From NCBI RefSeq assembly GCF_907165205.1, contig NC_058189.1, forward strand, positions 40,512,270 through 40,576,269: a DNA stretch of 64,000 nucleotides, in the 5' to 3' direction. The stretch's first letter is position 1. The number at the start of each line of letters is the position of its first letter. A program made the translations under genes and the position numbers. The notes under the pieces are model-generated. The model had not been told where the DNA came from, searched no databases, and worked only from the letters and a program-made list of their open reading frames with translations. Positions 46,451 through 57,434 of this stretch are shown here, piece by piece. Origin of the DNA: Coccinella septempunctata (Eukaryota; Arthropoda; Insecta; Coleoptera; Coccinellidae).

Positions 46451-49306
46451 CAGGGTGTTTCATCATAAACTGGACAAACTCATATGACGTGTAGAGAACA
46501 TCGGAAGAATCATTTTTTTCTTATGAAATATTTCCCGTTTTCGAAGCATAAGGGAGATACACGGTGTTTAATGTCATTTTCGAGCGTTATTATATTGAGT
46601 GTGGTCGGTTATGTATAAGACTGGAAGTAATGGTTTCTTGTCATATCGTAGTATTTTTGGATGCTTCATTCAGAAATGGTGTAGAGCAACGAAAAAAAAA
46701 TTACAAAATGGCGGAAAACCTGCAATGTTCGTGATTTTTTTTTTCGGTTGCCAAATTGATTTTCATTTCCTAAATTAACACAATTTTTAAAGGATATCTG
46801 TGAAAAAATTTTTTCAGAAATCGAACACAACTTTTTTTTTACATGTCTACAGCGAAAAAAAAATTTCACTCGAAATTGATGAAATTTTTCACGATTGTAC
46901 TTACTTTCATACCTAACACGAATATCAAAACAGAATCGAAAAATATCAAACGGTTTCGTTTTTACAGCCATTCAAATGTCCCGTTCGAATATCTGAAATA
47001 ATAAAAAAACATGACACAGCTTGTGTTCTTAGGCCCATAATTTTTGAATTTGTATGTCGAAACATTTCTGATTGCAAAATGAATTTAAAAAAAAATCAGT
47101 GAAACTTCATTGAGAGTCGAACTCCCTGCTCTGTGTTAAGTACCTATTAAAATAAATGTGGAATCTGAATTGAGACTGTTCAAAGGTTTTTAATTTTCGT
47201 TGCCAAGCAATGGCAGCTCATAGAATTTGACAGAGTATTTGAATTTAACTGAATATAATATTGCAACTATCTTGAAACCAATTTATGCAGTTTGAGTAGA
47301 AATTGGCGGTTAATACATGCCAGATATTAATGGCATGGCATTATTGTGGAAATTTCTACGAATAATTCCACAATTTCACAAACGCAACAAAAAAAAAACC
47401 TATTAGTATAAAATTTATTCATAATTCGTTCTCAAAAATATTGCCATTTTTCAGGATACACTTTCTCGCCCTTTTCGCCACACTATCCACCGCTGAACGA
47501 ACCATTTCCGGGTTTCGGCGAATCTCTTCGGCGGCTGATTCGATTCTTTGAATCAGTTCTTCTCTCGAAGTCACTGGAGCTCGCTTATCATAAACAAGAC
47601 TCTTCATATGACTCCAGAAAAAAAATCCATAGGTGTAAGATCTGGAGAACGAGGTGGTCCCAATCGGCCGATCCATCGGCGAGGGTATTGAGAGTCTAAA
47701 AATTCTCGTACACTCCTCACTGTGTGAGCAGGGCAACCATCATGCTGGTACCATATTCCTTGAAAGTGACTCAAAGGAATATCTTCCAATAGATCGGGCA
47801 GAGTTTCCCTCAAAAATTGATTATAGCCATTTCCAGTCAATGTTTCAGGAAGAATGTACGGTCCTATAATGAATCCATCCTTCATTCCCGCCCAAACATT
47901 GACAGAAAATCTCTTCTGGCTATTTTTTGCTACTGTTGCATGTGGATTTTCCCTTTGCCATATTATATTATTTTTTTGTTGACGAAACCAGCTCTGTGGA
48001 ATGTTGCTTCATCCGTAAACAGTATGAGACGTAGGAAATTCCTATTCTCACGTGTCCTTCTTAAAATAAATTGACAGAATTCTTTCCTCTTCTCAAAATC
48101 ACCTTCTTCTAAGGTTTGACATGAATGGAAATGGTACGGATGGTAGCGATTTCTTTTCAAAACTCTCTATACAGTGGATTTACTCTTATTCACACTTGGA
48201 TGATTTGTTAGAGTTCTCGTTGATACCATCGGATTTTCACTCACTAAATCCAGGATACGTTCTTCGTTATTTCGGATTGTTTCCTTCTTCTTGCGGTGAA
48301 GAATACCTTCTTCGCGTAATTTACGCACTGTTTCTATGAAAGTTTTAAAATTAGGAACGTTTCGGCTTGGAAATCTGCGAGCGTAAATTTCCCTTGCTTT
48401 TCTCCCTGAGGAATTCGCTTCATAATAAGCCTGAACCATATCATTTTTTTCTAAAAGTGAATATTTCATTTTCGTTTGCATACAAATCGTTTCAATATAC
48501 TCGAATTATTCAGTAAAATTCAAATACCCTGTCAAATTCTATCAGCTACTGTTGCTCGGCAACGAAAATTAATATGTATACTCAGAACCTTAGAACAGAC
48601 TCATATTTCACATTAATACTTAACTCAGAGTAGGGAGTTCGACTCTCAATGAAGTTTCACTGATTTTTTTAAATTCATTTTGCAATCTGGAATGTTTCGA
48701 CATACAAATTCAAAAATTATGGGCCTAAGAACACAAGCTGTGTCATGTTTTTTTATTATTTCAGATATTCGAACGGGACATTTGAATGGCTGTAAAAACG
48801 AAACCGTTTGATATTTTTCGATTCTGTTTTGATATTCGTGTTAGGTATGAAAGTAAGTACAATCGTGAAAAATTTCATCAATTTCGAGTGAAATTTTTTT
48901 TTCGCTGTAGACATGTAAAAAAAAAGTTGTGTTCGATTTCTGAAAAATTTTTTTCACAGATATCCTTTAAAAATTGTGTTAATTCAGGAAATGAAAATCA
49001 ATTTGGCAACCGAAAAAAAAAATCACGAACATTGCAGGTTTTCCGCCATTTTGTAATTTTTTTTTCGTTTCTCTACACCATTTCTGAATGAAGCATCCAA
49101 AAATACTACGATATGACAAGAAACCATTACTTCCAGTCTTATACATAACCGACCACACTCAATATAATAACGCTCGAAAATGATATTAAACACCGTGTAT
49201 CTCCCTTATGCTTCGAAAACGGGAAATATTTCATAAGAAAAAAATGATTCTCCCGATGTTCTCTACACGTCATATGAGTTTGTCCAGTTTATGATGAAAC
49301 ACCCCG
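46451..49306 (-). mobile_element. Tc1/mariner transposon with ~810-bp TIRs
   Basis: The ends CAGGGTGTTTCATCATAAAC and the complement (CAC CCCG at the right tip) are flanked by TA at 46449-46450 and 49307-49308. The TIRs run about 46451-47260 and 48495-49306 and are near-identical; the unique middle (1.2 kb) holds a minus-strand transposase gene. TIRs of this length are exceptional for the superfamily. A 101-codon frame found in both arms (46666-46971, 48786-49091) follows from the repeat and is not counted as a gene. It is inserted in the TSD of the gypsy element, so it is the younger of the two. Confidence 0.9.
47416..48481 (-). pseudogene. Tc1/mariner-type DDD transposase, four pieces
   Basis: The N-terminus (MKYSLLEKNDMVQAYYEANS, then ARRFPSRNVPNFKTF and VRKLREEG) is the HTH also seen at 19354-19614. 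Then a second HTH (VSTRTLTNHPSV), LILFTDEATFHR (first Asp), WYQHDGCPAHT (second Asp) and PPRSPDLTPMDFF (third Asp). The C-terminus is KSLVYDKRAPVTS with an ERxxRNPEMVRSAV-like tail. A TAG at 48167-48169 and frameshifts near 47970 and 47618 break the gene. The second to third Asp spacing is 32 residues, shorter than the 34-37 usual in related families, perhaps through a small deletion before PPRSPD. Live enzyme would cut at the TIRs and insert at TA. Confidence 0.88.
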
Positions 49307-49311
49307 TATGT

Positions 49312-50012
49312 TTATGTTTAGGAAATTCCTAAAAATTGTTAATATTGCGATTCAAATATTTTAGAGTAAGCGGCATGGTTCAATAGAAATTGATTAAATC
49401 AAACAAAACTCTTATTCATCGAATATAATAGTGACGTTCCAAAATTGCATCTTGGAGGAAAGAGGAGAGAGAAGATTTTCAGATCACTTTGCTCTGATCG
49501 TAATAAAGAAACGGTAATTATGTGACAGATTAAAAAGATGCGATTCTGGAACGAACCAAATATGTGTTTAGAATAATTCCTATCAGAGAAAAAATATAAA
49601 TATATAAGTATTTGAAAAAAACAAAATAAAGATAGAAATGAAATTATTATTAATAGAAACTCAGAATATATGAAAAAAATTAAAGAGTTATCTCTCTCTG
49701 TAAGCTGCTCGTACCTCTCTCTCTCTAGAATATGTTTCTCCACCATGTTCTTTCTCCATGCTGTGAAGCCATCATCTCGTGGAAATGCACCTCGCACACT
49801 ATTAGCACAACGAGAAATAGTCTGTTCAATATTTTACACAGTTCAATAGTTATGCACACACATTTCACCTACTCAACAAATCTCTACTCTCTATCTGTAC
49901 TGTACCGATCGTATGCTCAGCTACACTAGACGCCGCACTACAAAAACTGTGCAGTAACTGTATATCACATACTGCATTTTCGAAATGCATTTTTACCGAT
50001 ACAGAAACTGTA
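49312..50012. other. Unassigned DNA, partly CT-rich and CAGTAACTGTA-containing
   Basis: No gene is seen. Short CT runs lie at about 49688-49725. From about 49930 the sequence resembles the CAGT-rich repeat seen at 41695-42400. Confidence 0.4.
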
Positions 50013-50484
50013 CAGTGTGGACAAAATTCGTTGTCTACTGAGGGGATCTCGAGAACTATTATAAAAGCTAGAAGTAAACAGATGACACATTTCCGAGCTT
50101 TTTTTCAGAGAAACAAAGAATGGTGAAAACTCTAGCCTCCTACGATTCTTCGTTTTTGAGTTATTAGCAAAATATATGATTCTGACGATTTTGAAAAGTC
50201 CACATTACTTTTTTGTCTTCAAAGTAACAGATATGTTATTTTTGAATTGAAAAAAAAATTTAGTCAGTTAATTCTACATATAAAAGTGCCTGAGTACGTT
50301 CAAGTTTCAGATTTGTAACTTCAAAGGCGAAAAAGTTATGATCATAATTCCAAAACGAAGAATCGTAGGAGGCTACAGTTTTCACTATTCTTTGTTTCTC
50401 TGAAAAAGAGAGCTCGGAAATGTGTCATTCGTTTTCTTCTAGCTCTTATAATTCCCGAGTAGATAACGAATTTTGCCCACCCTG
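50013..50484. mobile_element. Foldback/MITE inserted in CAGT-rich repeat
   Basis: The ends CAGTGTGGACAAAATTCG and (complement) CAGGGTGGGCAAAATTCG lead into arms of about 200 bp that pair well (GAGAAACAAAGAAT, GCCTCCTACGATTCTTCGTT). The unpaired centre is about 60 bp. Both sides are flanked by CAGTAACTGTA-type sequence (ACTGTA at the left, AACAGTAACTGTATATC at the right), so it is nested in that repeat. Confidence 0.75.
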
Positions 50485-51660
50485 AACAGTAACTGTATAT
50501 CAAAAATTGCATTTTCAAAATGAAGAAATATGAGAACAGAATTTATGCAGTAACTTCTGTGCTGCATTCAGATGGTACTTGTTATGCAGTATCTACAGTT
50601 GCTGTATGTTGTGTTTGTTGGGTATAGATTGGAATTCTCTTCGGTATGGTCTTGAGATATTTCAACATCTACTGTCTCTTGCTTTGTTCTTCGAAATCTC
50701 TGTTTCTCAGAATATTTTCAATGTGTCTTTTTTCCATTATTTGGGATGTTTGAGTATTATTTGAACTAAAACGTTTCCAACTCAAATCTGTATCATTTTA
50801 TACTCAGTAATGAAAAGGACTCATACTCCTTCCAATCCACAAAGTAATCGTTAAGATATCGAGCAATATCGCAGGGATAGGATATCTATGCCCAATACAT
50901 CCATTATTGGCGAACCATGCAAAATGACTATCAACTTTCGAATCAGAAACTCACTAACATTCTCCATATTTGTGGGCTATTCTCTCGTAAATCAATATGA
51001 TATATGACCGCGAGATAGCTATATATCTTGCAGTTGTAAACGTACATACGGTCAATTAGTGTTATTAAACAAGAGCACGGGCCTATTGCATCATCATATG
51101 GGACTACATGAGAGTAGCTAATATCCACCTTGATGTTCTCGGAATACGCTGAATTGAAGAGGCCCTGAATCGAGTCCAATAATCAGTTTCCAAGGTGTAG
51201 TATGTGAGGAATCTAATTCACGTCCATTGAGAGGGACATAATGAGTGATAATGTGTATAATAATGAGCATACAAAGGACAAGGCAGGCATTCGAACATTC
51301 CTCATACTCAAATTGCGAACATTCTGGATTAGAATAATTAAAAAATATACCTAGATAAGGAATTGTATTAGACATTTTTCTGTGGCTATAAGAGAATAAT
51401 AATCTTTCGCTCAAGCAAATAAAATTTCATCGAAACAACGAAACTCATAATGGAGATTGAAGGGGGTCCTTCCGTTGTATAACAAAAGACAACAGGGTTA
51501 AGTGGGGACACTCACAGAGTTGTGATCCCCAGTTTTTATATTTCATAGTCTTCAATCCGTTTTCGGCAACAGCGTACGAGCAAGGAAACATATCACATCA
51601 AAAATGGTTTCAACCAAGGCAAATTCAAATTCTTTTGTTGTTTCCATAGAAACGTTGAAT
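50485..51660. other. CAGT-rich repeat end, then unassigned DNA
   Basis: 50485-50625 continues the repeat into which the foldback inserted, ending near GTGTTTGTTGGGTA, which resembles in reverse the TACC.A.CAAACAC string at 41691. From 50630 to 51660 no gene is recognised; a minus-strand open stretch at 51118-51414 has cysteines and a hydrophobic segment but no known motif. Confidence 0.4.
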
Positions 51661-51661
51661 C

Positions 51662-52190
51662 ATTTAATTTTGAGATTACCGGATGGCAGTTCCCTCTTCA
51701 GCAAATTAATCCAAACATGATCTATTCCTACCGAACAAATGGCCAAATTATTTTGATCCAACAAAATGAACGTGGACTCTTTAAACTTTTGTTCTGTCAT
51801 TAAAATTTTAGTGTTATTCCAATCTATCATGTAGTCTCCTGTATTAGAACAAACATAATCTGCGATCTATTTATTTCTCTATTTTCAATATTATTTTCAT
51901 CTTCGCGTTTTCTATACGTTTCACCTGTATAAGTTTCACCACATATATAGGGAATGTTTGAAATACAATTTTTTGATTTTTGTTTTTCATTCAAAGGTTC
52001 AGTTTTGGTCAGTATAGATCTTAAATCATTTTGTGTTTTGAAAACAGTTCTTATGTTGAATTTGGAACCACTTCTTCTTATTTTTTCTGAAAGGCCACTA
52101 ACATAAAGAATTACGTACAATAAATTTGGTTGTTCTTGACGGTTGGTTGGTTGTTCCTGAACATTATTATGATTTTGGTTAGACATTTTT
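51662..52190 (-). pseudogene. Penelope-like element, GIY-YIG copy 2
   Basis: The minus strand gives VQEQPTNRQEQPNLLYVILY, EKIRRSGSKFNI, FKTQNDLRSILTK, CISNIPYICGETYTGETYRK, then NIENREINRSQI and, after a frameshift, NTGDYMIDWNNTKILMTEQ and WINLLKRELPSGNLK. It is collinear with the copy at 39236-40455 and clearly the same family. The reverse transcriptase palm is absent and the frame is broken near 51870. Confidence 0.8.
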
Positions 52191-52200
52191 TTTTCTAAAT

Positions 52201-52413
52201 TTAATATTGTTTTTTCAATAAAATCTGTCGGGTATTGATGCTCGACGCAAGAAGATTCTTTATACCTCTTTCCTTAACTAGGCGCACTTCACTTTTACTT
52301 GAAGCCTCCTTACATATAAAACACAAATCCACGCTGAGACTGGGACCAGTCATTCTGTAGATATTGTGTTCAAACGGCAGGGGAGCAGGCCAATTGAAAT
52401 AATGATAAGTCAT
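52201..52413 (-). pseudogene. Unassigned Cys-containing coding fragment
   Basis: An open frame of 70 codons contains VDLCFICKEASSKSEVRLVK and KNLLASSINTRQ. The C..C start followed by a basic segment recalls the N-terminal region of some uncharacterised insect proteins, but I cannot name the family. It directly precedes the Penelope fragment on the same strand. Confidence 0.3.
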
Positions 52414-53224
52414 AATAATAACTCATGGAAACGGACATATAATATCCCTTTTTTTTATCCTCAAGTTGGTCCAGTGTACCAACAATTTAATAATCTTACA
52501 GCGTTGCCAAATGTCAGAGTCTCTTAGCTAAGTTTTTTGAGTGAAACTTAAGTCTAAATGGAACCTAGCAGGGGAACTTTTAAGGGTAAGCGGTGAAAAT
52601 GGGCGTAAATCTCGGAAACTATTGGATCATCCACAGAGACAATTCTAGTGTCACCTTGTGACAAATTTAGTATTCTTTGAAAACGCCCTAAAAAAGTTTT
52701 TTTAAATGGTCCTTTAGGATAATAATCGTCAATGTGTTAAAAAAAACGCGTTTTTTCTCATTTTTGGCAAAGTTGCGTTCGGCGTTCGAGATCACAAACT
52801 TGGATTATTCATTTGGCGAAGATCATAAACAAGTCTGAAAATCGAAACTACCAGATTTGGCGCATATCACACCATACTTACAGGTGACAAAGATACAAAA
52901 TGGATTATTGTACAAATCCTGTGAAAAATCAGACATGTTGTGAAGAACATTTTGACATAATAAAAAAAAAGGATAATTACGAATTACCAAAAATAGTCTT
53001 CAATGCTCAACACCGCACAACCAATGACGACTTATTCTTTATGACATTCAAACATTTTCTGGCTCTTGAAAGGTTCCAATTGTTGATTTAATCGAAATTG
53101 TTGTTGAATTATGAGTATTTCTACTGACTCTAACAACTGTTGCCATAATATTGTATATTGAAGACAGATTTTTCGATAATAAATAATAAAAATAAGAATT
53201 AATTAAGATTTATGCATACCACCC
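52414..53224. other. Unassigned DNA
   Basis: No gene is recognised. The stretch about 52550-52900 has the style of a decayed TIR-element arm (poly-T/poly-A patches and AAAAAACGCGTTTTTT near 52740-52755), but no partner arm was found. Confidence 0.35.
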
Positions 53225-53390
53225 GTGACGTTTGGAATTGATGGACCTATTCAATACTGCCAAGCGCTACTGAGTACTATCCAGTAACACAGCGCGCTAC
53301 TGAGTACTATACAGTTACACAGAGCGCCACACAGTATGAAACGATATCCGATTCAATCCCCTCCAGATAGAAACCCAGACTTATGCCGCC
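53225..53390. repeat. Dispersed repeat, inverted relative of 29340-29460, with tandem duplication
   Basis: It contains two tandem copies of a ~33-bp unit (CGCTACTGAGTACTAT...CAGT.ACACAG at about 53265 and 53299). The flanks match 29340-29460 in reverse. Confidence 0.6.
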
Positions 53391-53628
53391 CACAGACTTC
53401 GCTCTTTTCCATCCGTTCGAATCGCCGCGATTCGAACCGTCGTTCCAAAAACGCCAAAAACCGATCGGTTTTTGGTTCGAATCGCGGCGATTCGAACGGA
53501 TGGAAAGGAACGAAGTCTGTGGGCGGCATAATGCCACCCACAGACATCGGTTTTTGGCTTTTTTGGAACGACGGTTCGAATCGTGGCGATTCGAACGGAT
53601 GGAAAAGAACGAAGTCTGTGGGCGGCAT
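53383..53628. repeat. GC-rich cluster of nested palindromes
   Basis: Three related segments: 53383-53462 forward, 53463-53529 in reverse, and 53531-53628 as a self-complementary block. Each starts or ends with ATGCCGCCCACAGAC or its complement, and each holds the palindrome TCGAATCG-N3-CGATTCGA (53417, 53477, 53577). The region lacks stops in several frames on both strands, which creates long overlapping ORFs that are not genes. Confidence 0.85.
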
Positions 53629-53946
53629 TAGACAATAGCATATTTCCTCTAATTCAGGATAAATAATAATGGACTGTTTCGGACTTACTTGACCTCATCA
53701 GCGTGAGACGGTCATCAAATGAATGACAATCACGGACGGTTTATGAAAACTTTCGAATATTTCCTCAACAACTGACGATTGTCAGTTTCACAGTTTCAGA
53801 AAATGAAATGATCATTAGTTTCAACAGGGTAGGATAATACAATCTGACAATATGGACAATTAATCGATAAAAGAACATGCTCTAACTCATGATCCTACTA
53901 GGATATTTTTCTACAACCTTCTTTCTGATCTTGTTCTGAAAAATTA
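53629..53946. other. Unassigned DNA
   Basis: Nothing recognised. Confidence 0.4.
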
Positions 53947-53948
53947 TA

Positions 53949-54646
53949 CAGGGTGTTTTCTGATTGAATGTCAATATTTATGGGGTTGATTTTTCGGCCC
54001 ATTTTAAGAAAAAAACTTGTCCTAAACGACTTATCTTATGAGATACAGGGTGGTAAAATTTTCAAAAATGAATCATTTATTATCAATATCTACAATACCA
54101 CTTCAAATATTCCAATGAAATTTGTCATTCATGTATACTTTGAATCAAGAGGCATTTTTTAATTTATCACTTTTTTCTTAAATTCCACTAGTGGCGTTCG
54201 TACGTAAGTTGACCTACCTATTTTGGCAGACATTGATGGTACGCCACAGATTTTCAATGAAATAAAAATTATCTTTGGAATTCCCAATCATTTATTACCA
54301 AAATTGATCACTTGACTTTTTTTAATCCGATTCACGGTTTCCGCTTAAAAAAATAAAAACCGTTTCTCTGCATGATCATAACAATATCCTTCATACATAC
54401 ATATGACATCACCATACAGAGACATACGTACATTTTATTTTTTAGGTGAAACCCGTGAGTTGGACAAAAAAATTCAAGAGATCAAATTTGCTCATGTCAG
54501 TGGCGTGCCACTGACTGTCTAAATAATACCACTCTGTATCTCAAAAGGTAAGACGTTTAGGACATATGTTCATATAAAGTTTTCTTCTTAAAATGGGCCC
54601 AAAAATCACCCCCATAAATATTGACATTCAATTAGGAAACACCCTG
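53949..54646. mobile_element. MITE, ~130-bp TIRs, TA duplication
   Basis: CAGGGTGTTTTCTGATTGAA at the left and its near-complement at the right (CAATTAGGAAACACCCTG) start TIRs extending through AAAATGGGCC and TGAGATACAG. Both ends are flanked by TA. The interior is non-coding. Confidence 0.85.
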
Positions 54647-54650
54647 TATA

Positions 54651-55597
54651 CTGGGTTACAGAAAAAGTCGTCTACTGAATATTGAAGGACTTTATTATTC
54701 AGGTCATTTCTGATGGATTTGGTTCTATAATATGGTGTCCGAAACTCAACCGTTCGGGAGATATTGAGTTTTGAAGGTTTTTAAAAAAATCCTTTATTTT
54801 TGGCTTTTTTATCGTTTTTTTTTCGGATTTGAGTCCCTAGAGGCCGTTTTTTTATGTATCCAGTCAGAGGGAATGTCAATTAATAAAAATGATCAACAGA
54901 AACGGAACCTACCACTAACAGCTCAATACGACGACGCGACAAGGGTTGGAATTAAAGAATTTTCACTAAGTGTTTTTCACTTTGAAGCTCTTTTTTTGAA
55001 AAACAATTCATGGAACTATTTTGGCATATAATTTTAAAAACTCTTACGTCTCTTACGCTATTCAAAAAGGTATAACACCTGCCATTAAATAAGCGAAATA
55101 TTAACCAAAAGGCAGTTAAGGTGTACAGGGTACATTTTCAGTTTGAGGTAAAAGTAGATAAAATAGGTAAACGAAACAAAGAAATGAGTAGCTCAAAAGA
55201 CGTAGAAGTTTCTTTTATTATATGTCGAATAAGTTCCGTGAATTTTTTTTCAAAAAAATCCTTTCAAAGTTAAAAATACTTAGTGAAAGTTCTTTAATTC
55301 TAACTGTTGTCGAGCAGTCGCATTGAACTGTAAGTGGTTGGTTCAGTTTCTGTTGATCATTTGCATTAACTGAAATGTCCTCTAACTGGACCCATAAAAA
55401 AAAAGGCCTCCTAGGAGCTCCAAACCGAGAAAAATCGATAAAAAAAAGCCAAAAAAATTTTGTCGAAAAAATCTTCAAAACTCAATATTTCCATAACGGT
55501 TAAGCTTCGGACACCATAATATACAACCAACTCCATCAGAAATGACCTGAATAATAACTTCCTTCCAATATTCAGTACAATTTTCCCTGTAACTCTA
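54651..55597. mobile_element. Foldback element, ~380-bp arms, abutting the previous MITE
   Basis: The arms 54651-55028 and about 55220-55597 pair with moderate divergence (GGTCATTTCTGATGGA, GATCAACAGAAACGGAAC on the left). The tips are CTGGGTTACAG and the complement of AGAGTTACAG, each next to TATA. The left TATA is shared with the end of the MITE at 54646. No transposase remains; similar ORFs in both arms are repeat artefacts. Confidence 0.8.
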
Positions 55598-56531
55598 TAT
55601 ATGGTATATGGGCGCTCAGCTCTTACTAGTCATCTTTAGATAAAAGCTATGATATCGGTTCACATATTTGTGAGAAGCTGCAAGCAATTTTTCTTGAAAA
55701 GTTTTCAAATTGAAACTATCCCTCAAGTTCAAGTTCATTGAGATATTCATAACATATTCTCAATTTGCCGTTAATGTCATGGTACAAGCCAAGAATATTA
55801 TTGGTACAAGCTAAGTACCACGTTTAAACACAAAACATGGGTTTTGAAAATTACAAACCCTACTTGACGAATTTTTTCAACCTTATATTGAATTCGTAAT
55901 TTGTAGTATTTTTTCTGAGCAATGATGGTTTTCATTGGATTCAACTATGTATTTTCATTCTATACAGATTCCTCAAATGATCGACAAATGAAGTATTCTT
56001 ACCTACTATTCAAGAAATTGAGATTCCTCTCAAAATTGAATGAAAAGAAAAAAATCACAAGTGTAGCTTCCATCCAACCTAGACTCAATATTTTCCATAG
56101 TCGGGGTTTCAAATTCCCAAGGAAGCATTTTTGACGCATTAATTAATGAAGCCGTCGAAAAATATTGGATATAACGTCCATTCAAATTGGGTGAAGTGGC
56201 AGATCACTTAATTGCATTAATTAACTTTGTGCTTGAAATTCATTTCGGGTGAACGGAGTGAAAATGTGATGATCGCTAATTAGAGTTTGTTCTAGGACTG
56301 CACAGAACTCATCAATTGTTCTCGAAACTGAAGATTGTGATGGGCCGAAATTTTGAATGGTTTTATGATCTTATAATCTGTTCTGAAAAGATGAATCTTA
56401 GCTAGTATTATGTCAAATATCTTATGAAATGTTATACAGGGCGAGTCTTCGACTTCTAGATATTTTGTTACAGTAGATGCTTGAAGTACAAAAATGATTT
56501 TTTCTTTTTCTTTTTTCTAACTCGGGCTTGA
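55598..56531. other. Unassigned DNA
   Basis: No gene. A string TACAGGGCGAGTCTTCGACT at about 56442 resembles the tip of the 13284/58976 repeat family and may be a solo end. Confidence 0.4.
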
Positions 56532-56532
56532 G

Positions 56533-56563
<31 letters not shown>
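56532..56563. repeat. Poly(A) followed by (TA)n
   Basis: About 15 A then about eight TA units. This may be the tail of a retrotransposed sequence; nothing upstream is recognised. Confidence 0.8.
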
Positions 56564-56755
56564 GTGTCAAAATGCCATTCCTCCTGGAGTGTCCTCTACA
56601 CGATTCCCTAAATTTTAACCTTTCCATTATTCTTATGGCTTTCTTCTGGAGGATGGTCGACCTCATAATTTCCTGTGCTTATTATTCCACATCCATTAGC
56701 ATAATTGAGTGCTGTATCAATAAAAAAAAGTATGCCGTTGCAGGTATCTTCTAAA

Positions 56756-57130
56756 AATAAAGGAAATTCTTTGTCATCCTCTTCATTCACAATATCTCTG
56801 ATTGTGGAAACATTACATTGAATATGTTCGATACCGTCTGATATACTATAGATTTTAGAATATCAGGACTACTTTGTGAATGGGCAGCCCTTAATTCTAA
56901 ATATCACATCTGTTTCAAGTTTAATTATGGATTAACATTAATCCAAAATATCATGATACCCTGTCTTCCCTATTTTCCAACTTTCGGCATTTTTATAATA
57001 TTGAAATAAATGTTGTGGCAACGTCATGATGGCCTTAACGACATTTTATGACTCTAGTTTTAGTTCCGAAAAATTTTGATAATTATTTAATGGCCAACCG
57101 AGCTTTTATAAAAAGAATGGAGTATATGCT
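56756..57130 (+). repeat. Dispersed ~400-bp repeat, copy 2 (copy 1 at 34672-35085)
   Basis: Collinear with copy 1 across its length (TCTGATTGTGGAAACATT, GATTTTAGAATATCAGG, GTTGTGGCAACG, ATGGCCAACCG), with numerous substitutions and indels. Confidence 0.7.
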
Positions 57131-57426
57131 TCATAATAACAAGCAGAATATACGACATACTACACACATCTGTGTGTGTGCGTTATTCAATTCTGTAGAT
57201 CTTATGAACAGAGTTGCATTATTCAAAATTATTATTCAAAACTGCTCATTTAACCAGACAGTATGAGGAATACTTTTATTTCCCAAAATAGTCAAAAAGA
57301 CGAAAGTGAGTGTTCAACATACTTATAGCAGTCGAGTTCTCTGAATTTCTGGTATTTTTACTATTCTCATGGTAGGTACCTATTTAATGCTAAGAATGAA
57401 GAAAGTGCAATGTGGGTCAAACTTTG
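57131..57426. other. Unassigned spacer
   Basis: Nothing recognised. Confidence 0.35.
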
Positions 57427-57434
57427 TTATCAGC

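Noticed and set aside
46666..49091. 101-codon ORF present twice (46666-46971 minus, 48786-49091 plus)
   Set aside because: It lies wholly in the two TIR arms, so duplication is explained by the inverted repeat; composition is poly-A/T driven and no domain is visible.
51118..51414. 98-codon minus-strand ORF with a hydrophobic segment
   Set aside because: No known motif, no splice or promoter support, and stops on continuation; too weak to call a gene.
53307..53641. Five overlapping ORFs on both strands
   Set aside because: Stops are absent because of the GC-rich palindromes; the proteins are mirror images of the repeat.
54771..55478. Pair of 86-codon ORFs (54771-55031 plus, 55218-55478 minus)
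   Set aside because: Mirror copies in the two arms of the foldback element, rich in F/K from poly-T/A tracts.
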